From NCBI RefSeq assembly GCF_009650765.1, contig NZ_CP045740.1:2480001-2544000 (forward strand): a stretch of DNA of 64,000 bases, in the 5' to 3' direction. A program made the position numbers and the translations under genes. Each line of letters begins with the position of its first letter. The first letter of the stretch is position 1. Source of the stretch: Streptomyces sp. SUK 48. GTDB taxonomy: Bacteria; Actinomycetota; Actinomycetes; Streptomycetales; Streptomycetaceae. The notes under the pieces were generated by a model. The model made no database searches and was not told the DNA's origin. It worked only from the letters and a program-made list of their open reading frames with translations. Below, piece by piece: positions 10,259-19,183 of the stretch.

Positions 10259-11389
10259 TCAGGAGCGGCCGAACAACGTGGCCACGCTCCGCGGTGTTTC
10301 CTCGCCGAAGAAGATCTCCAGGTTCCGCGCCGAGCGGTCGGCGGCGTCGGCGCCGCGCTTGAAGAGCCGTTCCTCGTAGGCGGTGAGCGCGGCCTCGGGA
10401 TCGGGGTGCTCGACCAGCTCTGCCGCCAGGTCCGCGCCGTCGTACAGGGCGAGGTTCGCGCCCTCGCCCGCGAAGGGCGACATCAGATGCGCGGCATCGC
10501 CGACGAGCGTCGCGCCGGGCACCCTGTCCCAGGTGAGGCCGACGGGCAGGGCGTAGATGGGCCGGAGCCACGGTTCCGCGTCGCTGTGCGTCACGAAGGC
10601 GGTGAGCAGCGGCGACCAGCCGTCGAACTCGTCGGCGAGTCGGCGCAGGCCGGCGGACGGGTCGCCGAAGTCGATCGACCTCACCCATTCCTCGGGCTTG
10701 TTCAGCGCCACGTATCCGCGCACGCCCCCGTCGGCGTCGCGATGGGCGATGATCCCCCGGCCCGGCGCGACCGCCATCAGCGTGCCGCCGCCGATCGCGG
10801 CCACGCTCGCCCGGTGGTCCCGGCGGTTTCGGCCGCCCGCGGCGAGGGCGATCTCGATGAAGCAGGTTCCGCTGTAGCGGGGCGTGGCGGGGGTGAGCAG
10901 CGGACGCACCCTCGACCAGGCGCCGTCCGCGCCGACGACGAGGTCGGCGCGCGCGCCGGAACCGTCCGCGAAGGCGAGGTCGTAGCCGCCCCCCGCCCGG
11001 TGCCGGACGGAGGCGAGCTTGTGGCCCCACCGGATCGTCCCCGGCGCCAGCGCGCCGATGAGCAGGCGCCTGAGTTCGCCGCGGTCCACCTCCGGCCGGG
11101 CCGAACCGGGGTCTCCGGGCCGGTCGAACAGGACCGTGCCGTGCCGGTCGACCACGCGCTTGGCGTCCTCGCCCGGCCGGACCAGGGTGAGGAACTCGTC
11201 GTACAGACCGGCGGCGCGCAGCGCGACCTGTCCGGTCTCCTCGTGAAGGTCGAGCAGGCCGCCCTGCGCACGGGTGCCGGCCGACGCCTCGCTCTCGTAG
11301 ATCGTCGCGGCGACGCCGTGGGCCTGGAGCACCCGCGCGAGCGTCAGCCCGCCCGGTCCGGCTCCGACGATGGCGATGGTCTTCCGCAT
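10259..11389 (-). CDS. FAD-dependent monooxygenase (aromatic hydroxylase/TetX-like)
   Basis: 376 residues of the PHBH-fold flavoprotein monooxygenase family. It has the N-terminal dinucleotide motif AIVGAGPGGLTLARVL, the central DG motif ADLVVGADGAWSRVR and the second FAD motif TLVGDAAHLMSPFAGEGANLAL. The family hydroxylates aromatic or polyketide substrates with NAD(P)H and O2, and TetX members inactivate tetracyclines. No biosynthetic genes are adjacent, so the substrate is open. A 14-bp inverted repeat with a TATAGT box lies ~170 bp upstream, suggesting regulation by a repressor encoded elsewhere. Confidence 0.9.
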   Translation of the reverse strand: MRKTIAIVGAGPGGLTLARVLQAHGVAATIYESEASAGTRAQGGLLDLHEETGQVALRAAGLYDEFLTLVRPGEDAKRVVDRHGTVLFDRPGDPGSARPEVDRGELRRLLIGALAPGTIRWGHKLASVRHRAGGGYDLAFADGSGARADLVVGADGAWSRVRPLLTPATPRYSGTCFIEIALAAGGRNRRDHRASVAAIGGGTLMAVAPGRGIIAHRDADGGVRGYVALNKPEEWVRSIDFGDPSAGLRRLADEFDGWSPLLTAFVTHSDAEPWLRPIYALPVGLTWDRVPGATLVGDAAHLMSPFAGEGANLALYDGADLAAELVEHPDPEAALTAYEERLFKRGADAADRSARNLEIFFGEETPRSVATLFGRS

Positions 11390-11548
11390 GGTGCGCCCCT
11401 CTGTCGCGCCGACACGCGTCGGCGGTGGTCAGCGCCGGGAGCGGGCCAGATGCCCCCTCACGGCAAGGAGACGCTCACCGACCGGAACCGTCCGCGTCGA
11501 TGTGTGCGCGATGCCCGGCGGGTGAGCCCGCGGCGGGAACATCGTTTT

Positions 11549-11567
11549 TCGCGACCTCGCGACTATA
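11549..11567 (-). promoter_or_regulatory. Candidate promoter -10 and operator of the monooxygenase gene
   Basis: On the minus strand TATAGT (11567-11562) is a good -10 hexamer. Directly downstream, near the expected transcription start, lies TCGCGA-CC-TCGCGA (11549-11562), an inverted repeat with a 2-bp centre. This layout is typical of TetR-like autorepressed promoters. The 5' leader would be ~160 nt. The -35 is weak. Confidence 0.4.
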
Positions 11568-11619
11568 GCCCGACCGTCGCCTCGGCCATGGCCCGACCGT
11601 CGCCCCGACCGGGAAAAGA

Positions 11620-11658
11620 GAACGGCCGCAGCCCCCGCACAGTGGGCTGCGGCCGTTC
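11620..11658 (-). terminator. Terminator hairpin after the aldehyde dehydrogenase
   Basis: A perfect 15-bp stem: GAACGGCCGCAGCCC at 11620-11634 pairs with GGGCTGCGGCCGTTC at 11644-11658 around a 9-nt loop. On the minus strand it is followed by a short TCTTTTCCC tract. It separates the ALDH gene from the monooxygenase gene, which lies downstream in the same direction. Confidence 0.8.
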
Positions 11659-11706
11659 CGTTCCGACCTGTCCGTGGCAGGTCAGCTCATGGCGACCTGC
11701 GGCAGG

Positions 11707-13152
11707 TCAGAGCGCGAGGCCCGTCAGGACGAGGACGCGCTCGTAGGTGTAGTCCTCCATCGCGGAGCGGACGCCCTCGCGGCCGACGCCGGACTGCTTG
11801 GCACCGCCGTACGGCATCTGGTCGGCGCGGTAGGACGGGACGTCGCCGATCACCACGCCGCCGACCTCCAGGGCGCGGTGGGCGCGGAAGGCGGCCTGGA
11901 GGTCGTGGGTGAACACGCCCGCCTGGAGGCCGTACTTGGAGTCGTTGACCGCGGCGAACGCCTCGGCCTCGCCGTCCACCTTCTGCACGCTGAGGACCGG
12001 TCCGAAGACCTCCTCACGGGCGAGGGTGACGTCCGCGGGCAGGTCGGTGAGCACGGTCGGCGCGTACGAGGCGCCGTCGCGGTCGCCGCCGGTGAGCAGC
12101 GCGGCGCCGGCCTCCACGGCCTCCTTGACCCAGGACTCCACGCGCTGGGCGGCGTCCTCGCTGACCAGCGGGCCGACATCGGTCTTCGGGTCGTTCGGGT
12201 CGCCGGTGACCTGGGCCTCGACGGCGGCGACGATGCGCGGCAGCAGCCGGTCGTACACCGGGGCGTCCACGATCACGCGCTGCACGGAGATGCAGGACTG
12301 GCCGCCCTGGTAGTTGGAGAAGGTCGCGATGCGGTTCGCGGCCCAGTCCAGGTCGGCGTCCGAGGAGAAGTCGCCGAGGACGACGGCCGCGCCGTTGCCG
12401 CCCAGCTCCAGGGTGCAGTGCTTGCGCGGCACCGAGTCCATGATCGCGTAGCCGACCTTCTCGGAACCCGTGAAGGAGATGACCGGCAGGCGCTCGTCCT
12501 GGACCAGGGCGGGCATCTTGTCGTTGGCGACCGGCAGGATCGACCAGGAGCCGGCGGGCAGCTCGGTCTCGGCCAGCAGCTCGCCGATGACCAGGCCGGA
12601 CAGCGGGGTGGCCGGGGCCGGCTTGAGGATGATCGGGGCGCCGGCCGCGATCGCCGGGGCGATCTTGTGGGCGCACAGGTTCAGCGGGAAGTTGAACGGC
12701 GCGATGCCGAGCACGACGCCCTTCGGGAAGCGCCGGACCAGCGCGAGCCGGCCCTCGCCGCCGCCGTCGGTGTCGAGGCGCTGGGCCTCGCCGCCGTTGA
12801 ACCGGCGGGCCTCCTCGGCGGCCCAGCGGAACACCGAGGCGGCGCGGCCGACCTCGCCGCGGGCCCACTTGATGGGCTTGCCGTTCTCGGCGGAGATCAG
12901 CTGACCGATCTCCTCGGTGCGCTCGGTCAGGCGCTTGGCCACGTGGTCGAGGGCGGCGGCCCGTACGTGCGCGGGGGTGGCGGCGAACTCGTCGCGGGCG
13001 GCGTACGCGGCGGCCACGGCCTCCTCGACCTGGGCGTCGGTCGGCACGCTGACGGTGCCGACGAGCCGGCCGTCCCACGACGAGGTGACGTCGAAGGTGG
13101 TCTCACCGGTGACCTGGCGGCCGGCGAGCCAGAAGGCGTGGGTGGAAGTCAT
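11707..13152 (-). CDS. NAD(P)+-dependent aldehyde dehydrogenase
   Basis: 481 residues, ALDH superfamily. The catalytic Cys is in GGQSCISVQ (about residue 285) and the catalytic Glu in TLELGGNGAAVV. GIAPFNFPLNLCAHK and ISFTGSEKVGYAIM belong to the cofactor and substrate site. The ATG at 13152 (MTSTHAFWLAGR) is chosen over an upstream frame without family sequence. The PucR regulator gene lies directly upstream on the same strand and a pair of 16-bp direct repeats precedes the start. In this amine-catabolism region the substrate may be succinate semialdehyde or a related omega-amino aldehyde, but non-phosphorylating glyceraldehyde-3-phosphate-type enzymes look similar. Confidence 0.88.
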   Translation of the reverse strand: MTSTHAFWLAGRQVTGETTFDVTSSWDGRLVGTVSVPTDAQVEEAVAAAYAARDEFAATPAHVRAAALDHVAKRLTERTEEIGQLISAENGKPIKWARGEVGRAASVFRWAAEEARRFNGGEAQRLDTDGGGEGRLALVRRFPKGVVLGIAPFNFPLNLCAHKIAPAIAAGAPIILKPAPATPLSGLVIGELLAETELPAGSWSILPVANDKMPALVQDERLPVISFTGSEKVGYAIMDSVPRKHCTLELGGNGAAVVLGDFSSDADLDWAANRIATFSNYQGGQSCISVQRVIVDAPVYDRLLPRIVAAVEAQVTGDPNDPKTDVGPLVSEDAAQRVESWVKEAVEAGAALLTGGDRDGASYAPTVLTDLPADVTLAREEVFGPVLSVQKVDGEAEAFAAVNDSKYGLQAGVFTHDLQAAFRAHRALEVGGVVIGDVPSYRADQMPYGGAKQSGVGREGVRSAMEDYTYERVLVLTGLAL

Positions 13153-13276
13153 GTGCGATTCCCGGCCTTTCCGCGTTGAGGGGGCGTCCTTGGCTTTCGT
13201 GCTCCACGGTAGGGCGGCGGGGGCCGGGGGTCGCTTGTCCGTGCCGTAGCAGTAGGGGCGGCGGCCACTACTGATT

Positions 13277-13312
13277 GGACTACTGCACCGGTGATCGGAC
13301 CACTGCACCGGT
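13277..13312 (-). promoter_or_regulatory. Direct repeats upstream of the aldehyde dehydrogenase gene
   Basis: GGACTACTGCACCGGT (13277-13292) and GGACCACTGCACCGGT (13297-13312) match at 15 of 16 positions with a 20-bp period, about two DNA turns. They lie 125-160 bp upstream of the ALDH start and end at the stop codon of the PucR gene. The position fits an activator site, with PucR as the obvious candidate ligand-responsive regulator. Confidence 0.5.
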
Positions 13313-14910
13313 CACTGGTCGGTCGCTGTGGTCTTCAGGGCGAGCCACAGCTCCATGCGCACGTCGGGGTCGTCCAGGGAACGCCCGAGGATCTCCTCGA
13401 CCCGGCGCATCCGGTAGCGCAGCGTGTGCCGGTGCACGCCCAGGTCGGCGGCGGCCGCGTCCCACTGCCCGTGCCGGGAGAGCCAGGCGCGCAGGGAGGC
13501 GACCAGGTCGCCGCGGCCGGTGGCGTCGTGCGCGTACAGCGGGCGCAGCAGCCCGTCGGCGAACGCCTTGACCGCGTCGTCGGCGAGCAGCGGCAGCACG
13601 GAACCGGCGGCCAGCCGCTCGTGCTCGACCAGGACCCGGCCCCGGCGGCGGGCCACCGACAGGGACTGCTCGGCCTGCTTGTAGGCGGCCGCGGCGGCGA
13701 TCGGACCGGCAGGGGCGGACAGTCCGACGACGATCTCGTCCTCGTCGGTGACCGCGTGCTCGGGGCTGGTGCGGGCGGCCTCCAGCGCGGCGGCCCAGGC
13801 GACGCAGGCGGCGACCGCCGCGCCGCCGTCCGCGGCCAGGACGACGAGCCGCGCGCCCTCCGGTACGACCAGTACCGCCTCGCCGGAGCGGGCGGCGGCG
13901 GCCTCCAGGGCCTCGGCGAGGGTGCCGAGCCGGTCGCCGCCGGCCGCGGTGGCGGCGCGGGCGCCGGGCACCGCGTCGGCGACGATCATCCGGAACGGGG
14001 CGTCCAGCAGCCCGCCGTACAGGTCGCCGGCGACGGCGCGGGCGTGGTCGGGTTCGCCGGCCAGCAGCATGCGCAGGACGGCGGTGCCGATGCGCTGTTC
14101 GGCGGCGTGCAGGGAGCGGGAGCGCTCGGTGGTGAGGGTGAGCAGGGCGATGGCGGAATACACGGCGTACCGCTCGGCGGTGCCCAGGGCGGCGGCGGTG
14201 CCGACGGCGAGGGCGGCGCGGGGGCGGCGGCCGGTGCCCAGGGAGTGCAGTTCGACGCGGTCCTCGTGCTCGGGTCCGCCGACCACGGAGGAGGCGGGGG
14301 CGGGCCGCTCCCGGAGTCTCTCCACCTCGCCGGTGAGGCGGGCGGCGCGGCGGCCGGCCCAGTCGGGGGCGGCGGCGACGACGGTGCCGGAGGCGTCGTA
14401 GAGCGCGGCCCAGCCGTCGACCTGGGCGGCGAGGGAAGTGAGCAGGCCCTCGGGGCCGGCGTTCAGGGCCTGCTTGGTCAGCTCGCGCTGGGCGGCGAAG
14501 CCGGCGGTGACGGCGCGGTACTGGTCGGCGGCGATGGCGGCGGAGACGGCCTTGCTGATGGCGAGGAAGGGGGTGCGGCGGGGGACTTCGAGCAGCGGCA
14601 GGGGCTCGTGCGCGCAGGCGTCGACGAGGGCCTTCGGGATCTCCTCGTAATTGACCCCGACGGCGAAGCCGAGCCCGACGACGCCCGCGCCCGCGAGGCG
14701 CCGTACGTACCGGCGCATGGCCTCCGGGTCCTCCGCGTCCAGCTTGAGCGCAGTGATCAGGAGCAGCTCGCCGCCCTCCATGTAGGGCACGGGGTCGGCG
14801 AGCTCGCTGACGTGCGCCCAGCGCACGGGCACGTCGAGGTGGTCGGCGCCGGCCCGGACGGTCAGCTTCAGCGCCGAGTGGTGGACGAGTGAGGCGAGCG
14901 TCGGGGGCAT
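13312..14910 (-). CDS. PucR-family transcriptional regulator
   Basis: 532 residues. The N-terminal PucR ligand-sensing domain spans roughly residues 1-130 (VRWAHVSELADPVPYMEGGELLL is the opening signature, quoted here only in part as VRWAHVSELADP). A central GGDEF-like region follows. The C-terminal CdaR-type helix-turn-helix has DLGVHRHTLRYRMRRVEEI near residue 490. Family members activate purine, proline, GABA or polyamine catabolic genes. Immediate linkage to an aldehyde dehydrogenase and closeness to gabT suggest an amine or GABA signal. Confidence 0.9.
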   Translation of the reverse strand: MPPTLASLVHHSALKLTVRAGADHLDVPVRWAHVSELADPVPYMEGGELLLITALKLDAEDPEAMRRYVRRLAGAGVVGLGFAVGVNYEEIPKALVDACAHEPLPLLEVPRRTPFLAISKAVSAAIAADQYRAVTAGFAAQRELTKQALNAGPEGLLTSLAAQVDGWAALYDASGTVVAAAPDWAGRRAARLTGEVERLRERPAPASSVVGGPEHEDRVELHSLGTGRRPRAALAVGTAAALGTAERYAVYSAIALLTLTTERSRSLHAAEQRIGTAVLRMLLAGEPDHARAVAGDLYGGLLDAPFRMIVADAVPGARAATAAGGDRLGTLAEALEAAAARSGEAVLVVPEGARLVVLAADGGAAVAACVAWAAALEAARTSPEHAVTDEDEIVVGLSAPAGPIAAAAAYKQAEQSLSVARRRGRVLVEHERLAAGSVLPLLADDAVKAFADGLLRPLYAHDATGRGDLVASLRAWLSRHGQWDAAAADLGVHRHTLRYRMRRVEEILGRSLDDPDVRMELWLALKTTATDQ

Positions 14911-15037
14911 GGTGCCTTCACGGTGACGGAGATCTGTCTTGGCCGCCGCGTACCAACGGCCTCCCCCGATTCTGCCTCACCGTACGATCCCCCGCTGGCC
15001 GCTTCACCCCGCTCACGCCCTGAGATCCACCGAGCGC

Positions 15038-17179
15038 TCACGCCCTGAGATCCACCAGCAACGGCGGCGCGTGCTCCCCCCGCACACTGGTCAACGACAA
15101 CACCGCGTGCCCGGCCGGAACCCCGTGCGCCAACTCGGACGCGGACCAGCGTTCGCGTTCTACTTGGCGGACGGTGACGGCGCGGGCGGTGGGCGCCTTG
15201 CCGGTGATGACCCGGCGCACCATGTGGACCGCCTTGCCGGCCGGGGTCTCGGCGATGATCTGCCGGTCGGTGACGTCCCGGGTCTCGGTCCACTCCTTGC
15301 CCCACACCTCGGCGAAGTCCTGCCCGTCCCAGGGGGTGAGCCCGGACAGCGCCATCCGGCAGCCCACGGTGCCGAGCAGCGGGCCGCGCAGCGGCCGGGG
15401 CACGTCGTCCAGGGTGCGCAGGGTGAGTACCGCCCCGGCGTTCGCCGAGCGCAGCCGCTGGATGCCGCGCACGGCCTCCGGGGTGACGGCTCCGGTGGCG
15501 TCGTCCAGGATCAGGCAGGCGAACAGCGACCGGTCCTCGCGGACCGCCACGGCGGCCGTGAACTGGGCGAGCACCAGCCGCGCCAGGATCCGGGAGGCGT
15601 CGGCGTGGCCCCGCTGGGGCAGGTCGATACGCACCCGGACCGGATGGTCGAGCGCCTTGAGCGAGAACGGCCGGGTGCTCCCGGATGTGTCGAAGAAGGG
15701 GGCGAAGGCGGGCCGGTCGAGCAGGGCGATCCGGTCGGCGAGCACGCTGCCGACATCGCCGGGGTGGGCCATCTGCCGTTCCCTGGCGTCGAGTTCACGC
15801 AGCAGCGACTCATGGGTGGTGCCCGTCAGCGCCTTGCGCAGGGCGGCCAGCGGGCCGGCCCCGCCGTCGAGGAGGCCGCGCAGCTCGGGCACGGAGGGGA
15901 AGCGGCCGTGGACGGCGCGGAAGGGACCGAGCAACTGGGCGAGGACGGTGGTGGCACGGCGGCTGTCGCTGCCCGCGTGCGGGTCGGCAAGGTCGCCGGC
16001 GAGGGCCTCGGCCAGTATGAGTGCGGCTTCGTCGGGGTCGGACGTGCCGCCGTACAGGTCGAGGTCGTACACGGAGTCCGGCCGGCCGATGCCGATCACG
16101 ACGTCGAACGACTCCGCCGGGCCGAGTCCCGCGCCGGCCGCGCCGACGACCACGACCGAGGCGCGGCCCGCGAGGGCGTGCAGGCACAGCGACTCGGCGA
16201 GCGGCCGGACCAGGGTGCCGGTCTTGCCGGAACCGGCCGGGCCGACGGCGAGCAGGGAGGTGCCGAGCAGGTCGGGGCCGAGGCCGAGGCCGGTGCCGCG
16301 GTACTGGTACGGATTGCGGGGGTCGTCGGCGGTGGCGCCGAGCCGGACCTGGCCGGTGACCAGGTCGTGCCTCGCCTGCCGGACGGGCAGATCGCGCCGG
16401 CCGGAGGGGTGCGCGCAGGCGGCGGAGCCGTCCTTCACCACGGCTCCGGTGAACGTGGCCATGCTGTGCCGTCCCGACCGCACCCCCTCCCAGGCCCGGT
16501 CGATCCGCGCATGATCCACGTCCCGCATCAGCCCGGCCCTCGCCTCCCGCGCCAGCCGCTCGGCGGCCTCCGGCGCCCCGGCGGCCCGGAGGTGGGGGAA
16601 CTCGGCGGGGTCGTGTTCGGGGGTGGGCGGTCGCTCGCTCACCGGCATCGTGGTCCGCCAGGCGGGCGGTCCGTACCGGCGCCAGACCTCTCCCCAGCGG
16701 CCGAGGCGGCCGACGACGATCAGGAGGAGGACGACGACGAGGACGGAGTAGCCGTCCCACAGGAGGGCCTGCGCGACGGCACTGTCACTGTTCTGCCAGG
16801 AGTCCGGGGCGAGCAGGCGGACCGGCAGCACCCACCAGCTGCCGAGGTAGCCGTGCGAGAGCAAGGACCACATCAGCCAGGCCACGAGGAACGCGATCAG
16901 CGCACCTCCGATCAGCTGGTGGCCGGGGGTCCGCTCGGGCTCCTGCTGCGGGCGGCTCCGGTGTCCGAGGCGCCATACTCCGGGCGCGGCCTCGGGACGG
17001 GGGGTGCGCAGCCAGGTCAGGAAGCCCGACCCGTCGGGCAGTGGCGGCATGCCCGGGGGGGCGGAGGGCCGTGGGGGTACCGGGGGTCGCTCCTGAGCGA
17101 CGCCCTCGGGGGGTGGCGTCGGATGGGGTACCGGGCCGGGTCGGGTGTTGCGTGTGTGGTGGGTTTCGTCGTTGTGCAT
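15038..17179 (-). CDS. Membrane-anchored VirD4/FtsK-like ATPase
   Basis: 713 residues. Start at ATG 17179 (MHNDETHH). A proline-rich N-terminus is followed by two membrane segments around residues 85-160 (LIGGALIAFLVAWLMWSLL; YSVLVVVLLLIVVG). The P-loop GPAGSGKTGTL lies at about residue 310 and a Walker-B-like LFACLILDDA further on. Topology and motifs resemble type IV coupling proteins or helicase-herA/TraD-like pumps. No other conjugation gene is near. It stands alone between PucR and gabT, so its partner is unknown. Confidence 0.75.
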   Translation of the reverse strand: MHNDETHHTRNTRPGPVPHPTPPPEGVAQERPPVPPRPSAPPGMPPLPDGSGFLTWLRTPRPEAAPGVWRLGHRSRPQQEPERTPGHQLIGGALIAFLVAWLMWSLLSHGYLGSWWVLPVRLLAPDSWQNSDSAVAQALLWDGYSVLVVVLLLIVVGRLGRWGEVWRRYGPPAWRTTMPVSERPPTPEHDPAEFPHLRAAGAPEAAERLAREARAGLMRDVDHARIDRAWEGVRSGRHSMATFTGAVVKDGSAACAHPSGRRDLPVRQARHDLVTGQVRLGATADDPRNPYQYRGTGLGLGPDLLGTSLLAVGPAGSGKTGTLVRPLAESLCLHALAGRASVVVVGAAGAGLGPAESFDVVIGIGRPDSVYDLDLYGGTSDPDEAALILAEALAGDLADPHAGSDSRRATTVLAQLLGPFRAVHGRFPSVPELRGLLDGGAGPLAALRKALTGTTHESLLRELDARERQMAHPGDVGSVLADRIALLDRPAFAPFFDTSGSTRPFSLKALDHPVRVRIDLPQRGHADASRILARLVLAQFTAAVAVREDRSLFACLILDDATGAVTPEAVRGIQRLRSANAGAVLTLRTLDDVPRPLRGPLLGTVGCRMALSGLTPWDGQDFAEVWGKEWTETRDVTDRQIIAETPAGKAVHMVRRVITGKAPTARAVTVRQVERERWSASELAHGVPAGHAVLSLTSVRGEHAPPLLVDLRA

Positions 17180-17426
17180 CCGCCCTGCCCCCTGACCAGC
17201 CGATCCGTCCACCGTCAGCGAGCAATCTAGTGCCTGGGGAGGGGAGTTCGGGGATCGCGGGGCCGGAGGAGGCGCCGAGGGGGCCGTACGGCCGTACGCT
17301 CGCTATGTCCACCGCGGACAACCGCGGCACCGCACAACGCCCACATGGAGCATGCCCACCTCCCCGTACCCGTCTTAGCCTGCGGGAAAAGAAGGCAAGC
17401 GTCCGTAATACCCCCAGGAGCCCCGC

Positions 17427-18761
17427 ATGACCGCACTTCCGCAGGAGCGCCGCGTCGTCACCGCCATCCCCGGCCCGAAGTCGCAGGAGCTTCAGGCCCG
17501 CCGCACCGCCGTGGTCGCCCAGGGCGTGGGCTCCACGCTGCCGGTCTTCGTCACGCGCGCCGGCGGCGGTGTCATCGAGGACGTGGACGGCAACAGCCTG
17601 ATCGACTTCGGCTCCGGTATCGCCGTGACCAGCGTCGGCGCCTCCGCCGAGGCCGTCGTACGCCGTGCCTCCGCCCAGCTCGCGGACTTCACCCACACCT
17701 GTTTCATGGTCACCCCGTACGAGGGCTACGTGGCCGTCGCCGAGGCGCTGGCCGAGCTGACGCCGGGTGACCACGCCAAGAAGTCCGCGCTGTTCAACTC
17801 CGGCGCCGAGGCCGTCGAGAACGCCGTGAAGATCGCGCGTGCGTACACCAAGCGGCAGGCCGTCGTCGTGTTCGACCACGGGTACCACGGGCGCACCAAC
17901 CTGACCATGGCGCTGACGGCGAAGAACATGCCGTACAAGCACGGCTTCGGCCCGTTCGCGCCCGAGGTCTACCGCGTCCCGGTCGCCTACGGCTACCGCT
18001 GGCCGACCGGCGCGGAGAACGCCGGTCCCGAGGCCGCCAAGCAGGCCATCGACCAGATCAGCAAGCAGGTCGGCGCGGACAACGTGGCCGCGATCATCAT
18101 CGAGCCGGTGCTGGGCGAGGGCGGCTTCATCGAGCCGGCCAAGGGCTTCCTGCCCGCGATCCGCCAGTACGCCGCCGACAACGGCATCGTCTTCGTCGCG
18201 GACGAGATCCAGAGCGGGTTCTGCCGGACCGGCCAGTGGTTCGCCTGTGAGGACGAGGGCATCGTCCCGGACCTGATCACCACCGCCAAGGGCATCGCCG
18301 GCGGTCTGCCGCTCGCCGCGGTGACCGGCCGCGCCGAGATCATGGACGCGGCGCACGCCGGCGGTCTCGGCGGCACGTACGGCGGCAACCCGGTCGCCTG
18401 CGCCGGTGCGCTCGGTGCCATCGAGACCATGAAGGAGCTCGACCTCAACGCCAGGGCCAAGCGCATCGAGGAGGTCATGAAGGAGCGCCTCTCCGCCATG
18501 GCCGAGAAGTTCGACATCATCGGCGAGGTCCGCGGCCGCGGTGCGATGATCGCCATCGAGCTGGTCAAGGACCGCGCCACCAAGGAGCCGAACACGGAGG
18601 CCACCGCCGCGCTGGCCAAGGCGTGCCACGCCGAGGGCGTGCTGGTCCTGACCTGCGGCACCTACGGCAACGTGGTCCGTTTCCTGCCCCCGCTGGTCAT
18701 CGGCGAGGACCTGCTGAACGAGGGTCTGGACGTCGTCGAGCAGGCCCTGGCCCGCATCTGA
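17427..18761 (+). CDS. gabT: 4-aminobutyrate aminotransferase
   Basis: 444 residues, class III PLP aminotransferase. The PLP lysine is in DLITTAKGIAGGLPL, the Asp that binds the pyridine nitrogen in VADEIQSGFCRTG, and SGAEAVENAVKIAR near residue 125 binds phosphate. GTYGGNPVACAGALGAI is typical of GabT. It transfers the amino group of GABA to 2-oxoglutarate, giving succinate semialdehyde and glutamate. AGGAG precedes the ATG. With the flavin oxidase and aldehyde dehydrogenases nearby it would complete putrescine breakdown. Gamma-glutamyl-polyamine substrates are an alternative. Confidence 0.93.
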   Translation: MTALPQERRVVTAIPGPKSQELQARRTAVVAQGVGSTLPVFVTRAGGGVIEDVDGNSLIDFGSGIAVTSVGASAEAVVRRASAQLADFTHTCFMVTPYEGYVAVAEALAELTPGDHAKKSALFNSGAEAVENAVKIARAYTKRQAVVVFDHGYHGRTNLTMALTAKNMPYKHGFGPFAPEVYRVPVAYGYRWPTGAENAGPEAAKQAIDQISKQVGADNVAAIIIEPVLGEGGFIEPAKGFLPAIRQYAADNGIVFVADEIQSGFCRTGQWFACEDEGIVPDLITTAKGIAGGLPLAAVTGRAEIMDAAHAGGLGGTYGGNPVACAGALGAIETMKELDLNARAKRIEEVMKERLSAMAEKFDIIGEVRGRGAMIAIELVKDRATKEPNTEATAALAKACHAEGVLVLTCGTYGNVVRFLPPLVIGEDLLNEGLDVVEQALARI

Positions 18762-19183
18762 GATCCGGGTCCCGGCCCGTATCCGGGACTCCGGTTTCCC
18801 GGCTGCGGCAGGCCGTGTGAAGAAGGTGTGCGGGGTGCATGACGGGACGGAAATCCGTCTGCCCAAGCGCCTCGGCCTGCCGTAGGTTCTACCCAGATGA
18901 GAGATGCACCCCGTCCACGGGGGACCGTGGACGACTTCAGGCCGGGGCCTCCCCAGCTTCGACCTGGTCGTGCCTTCGCGCACACAACCGGCGCCTGACG
19001 CCGGGATCTCCTCACCGATCGGACGGTCGCCGCCCCAAACCCCCCGGGGCGTGCGACGTTCCGGTCCGGGCGGCCGCCCCGTGACCACCCCCCTGTTCCG
19101 GGGCGGCCGGCCTCCTTCTCCGGCCCTACGGGAACGCCGCCCCGGTACGACCCCGCGCGCGTCCGCCTGCCAAGCTGGCCCCC
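18762..19183 (+). other. 422-bp gap with a possible leaderless small ORF
   Basis: No established gene. TAGGTT at 18883-18888 is a good -10 hexamer, with a poor -35 candidate near 18859. An ATG follows at 18897, eight bases later, where a leaderless transcript would begin. It opens a 33-codon frame (MRDAPRPRGTVDDF..., stop 18996-18998). Coding status is unproven. Confidence 0.3.

Larger units (their letters stand above)
11390..11706. other. Intergenic region between monooxygenase and aldehyde dehydrogenase
   Basis: No gene is supported in these 317 bp. The stretch holds the candidate promoter/operator of the monooxygenase (11549-11567) and the strong terminator hairpin of the aldehyde dehydrogenase gene (11620-11658). 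Confidence 0.7.

Noticed and set aside
9522..11030. Extension of the small membrane-protein frame into the monooxygenase gene
   Set aside because: The extension is Arg/Gly/Pro-rich and contradicts the monooxygenase motifs in the overlapping frame. A GTG with AAGGGA at 10001 gives a sensible start.
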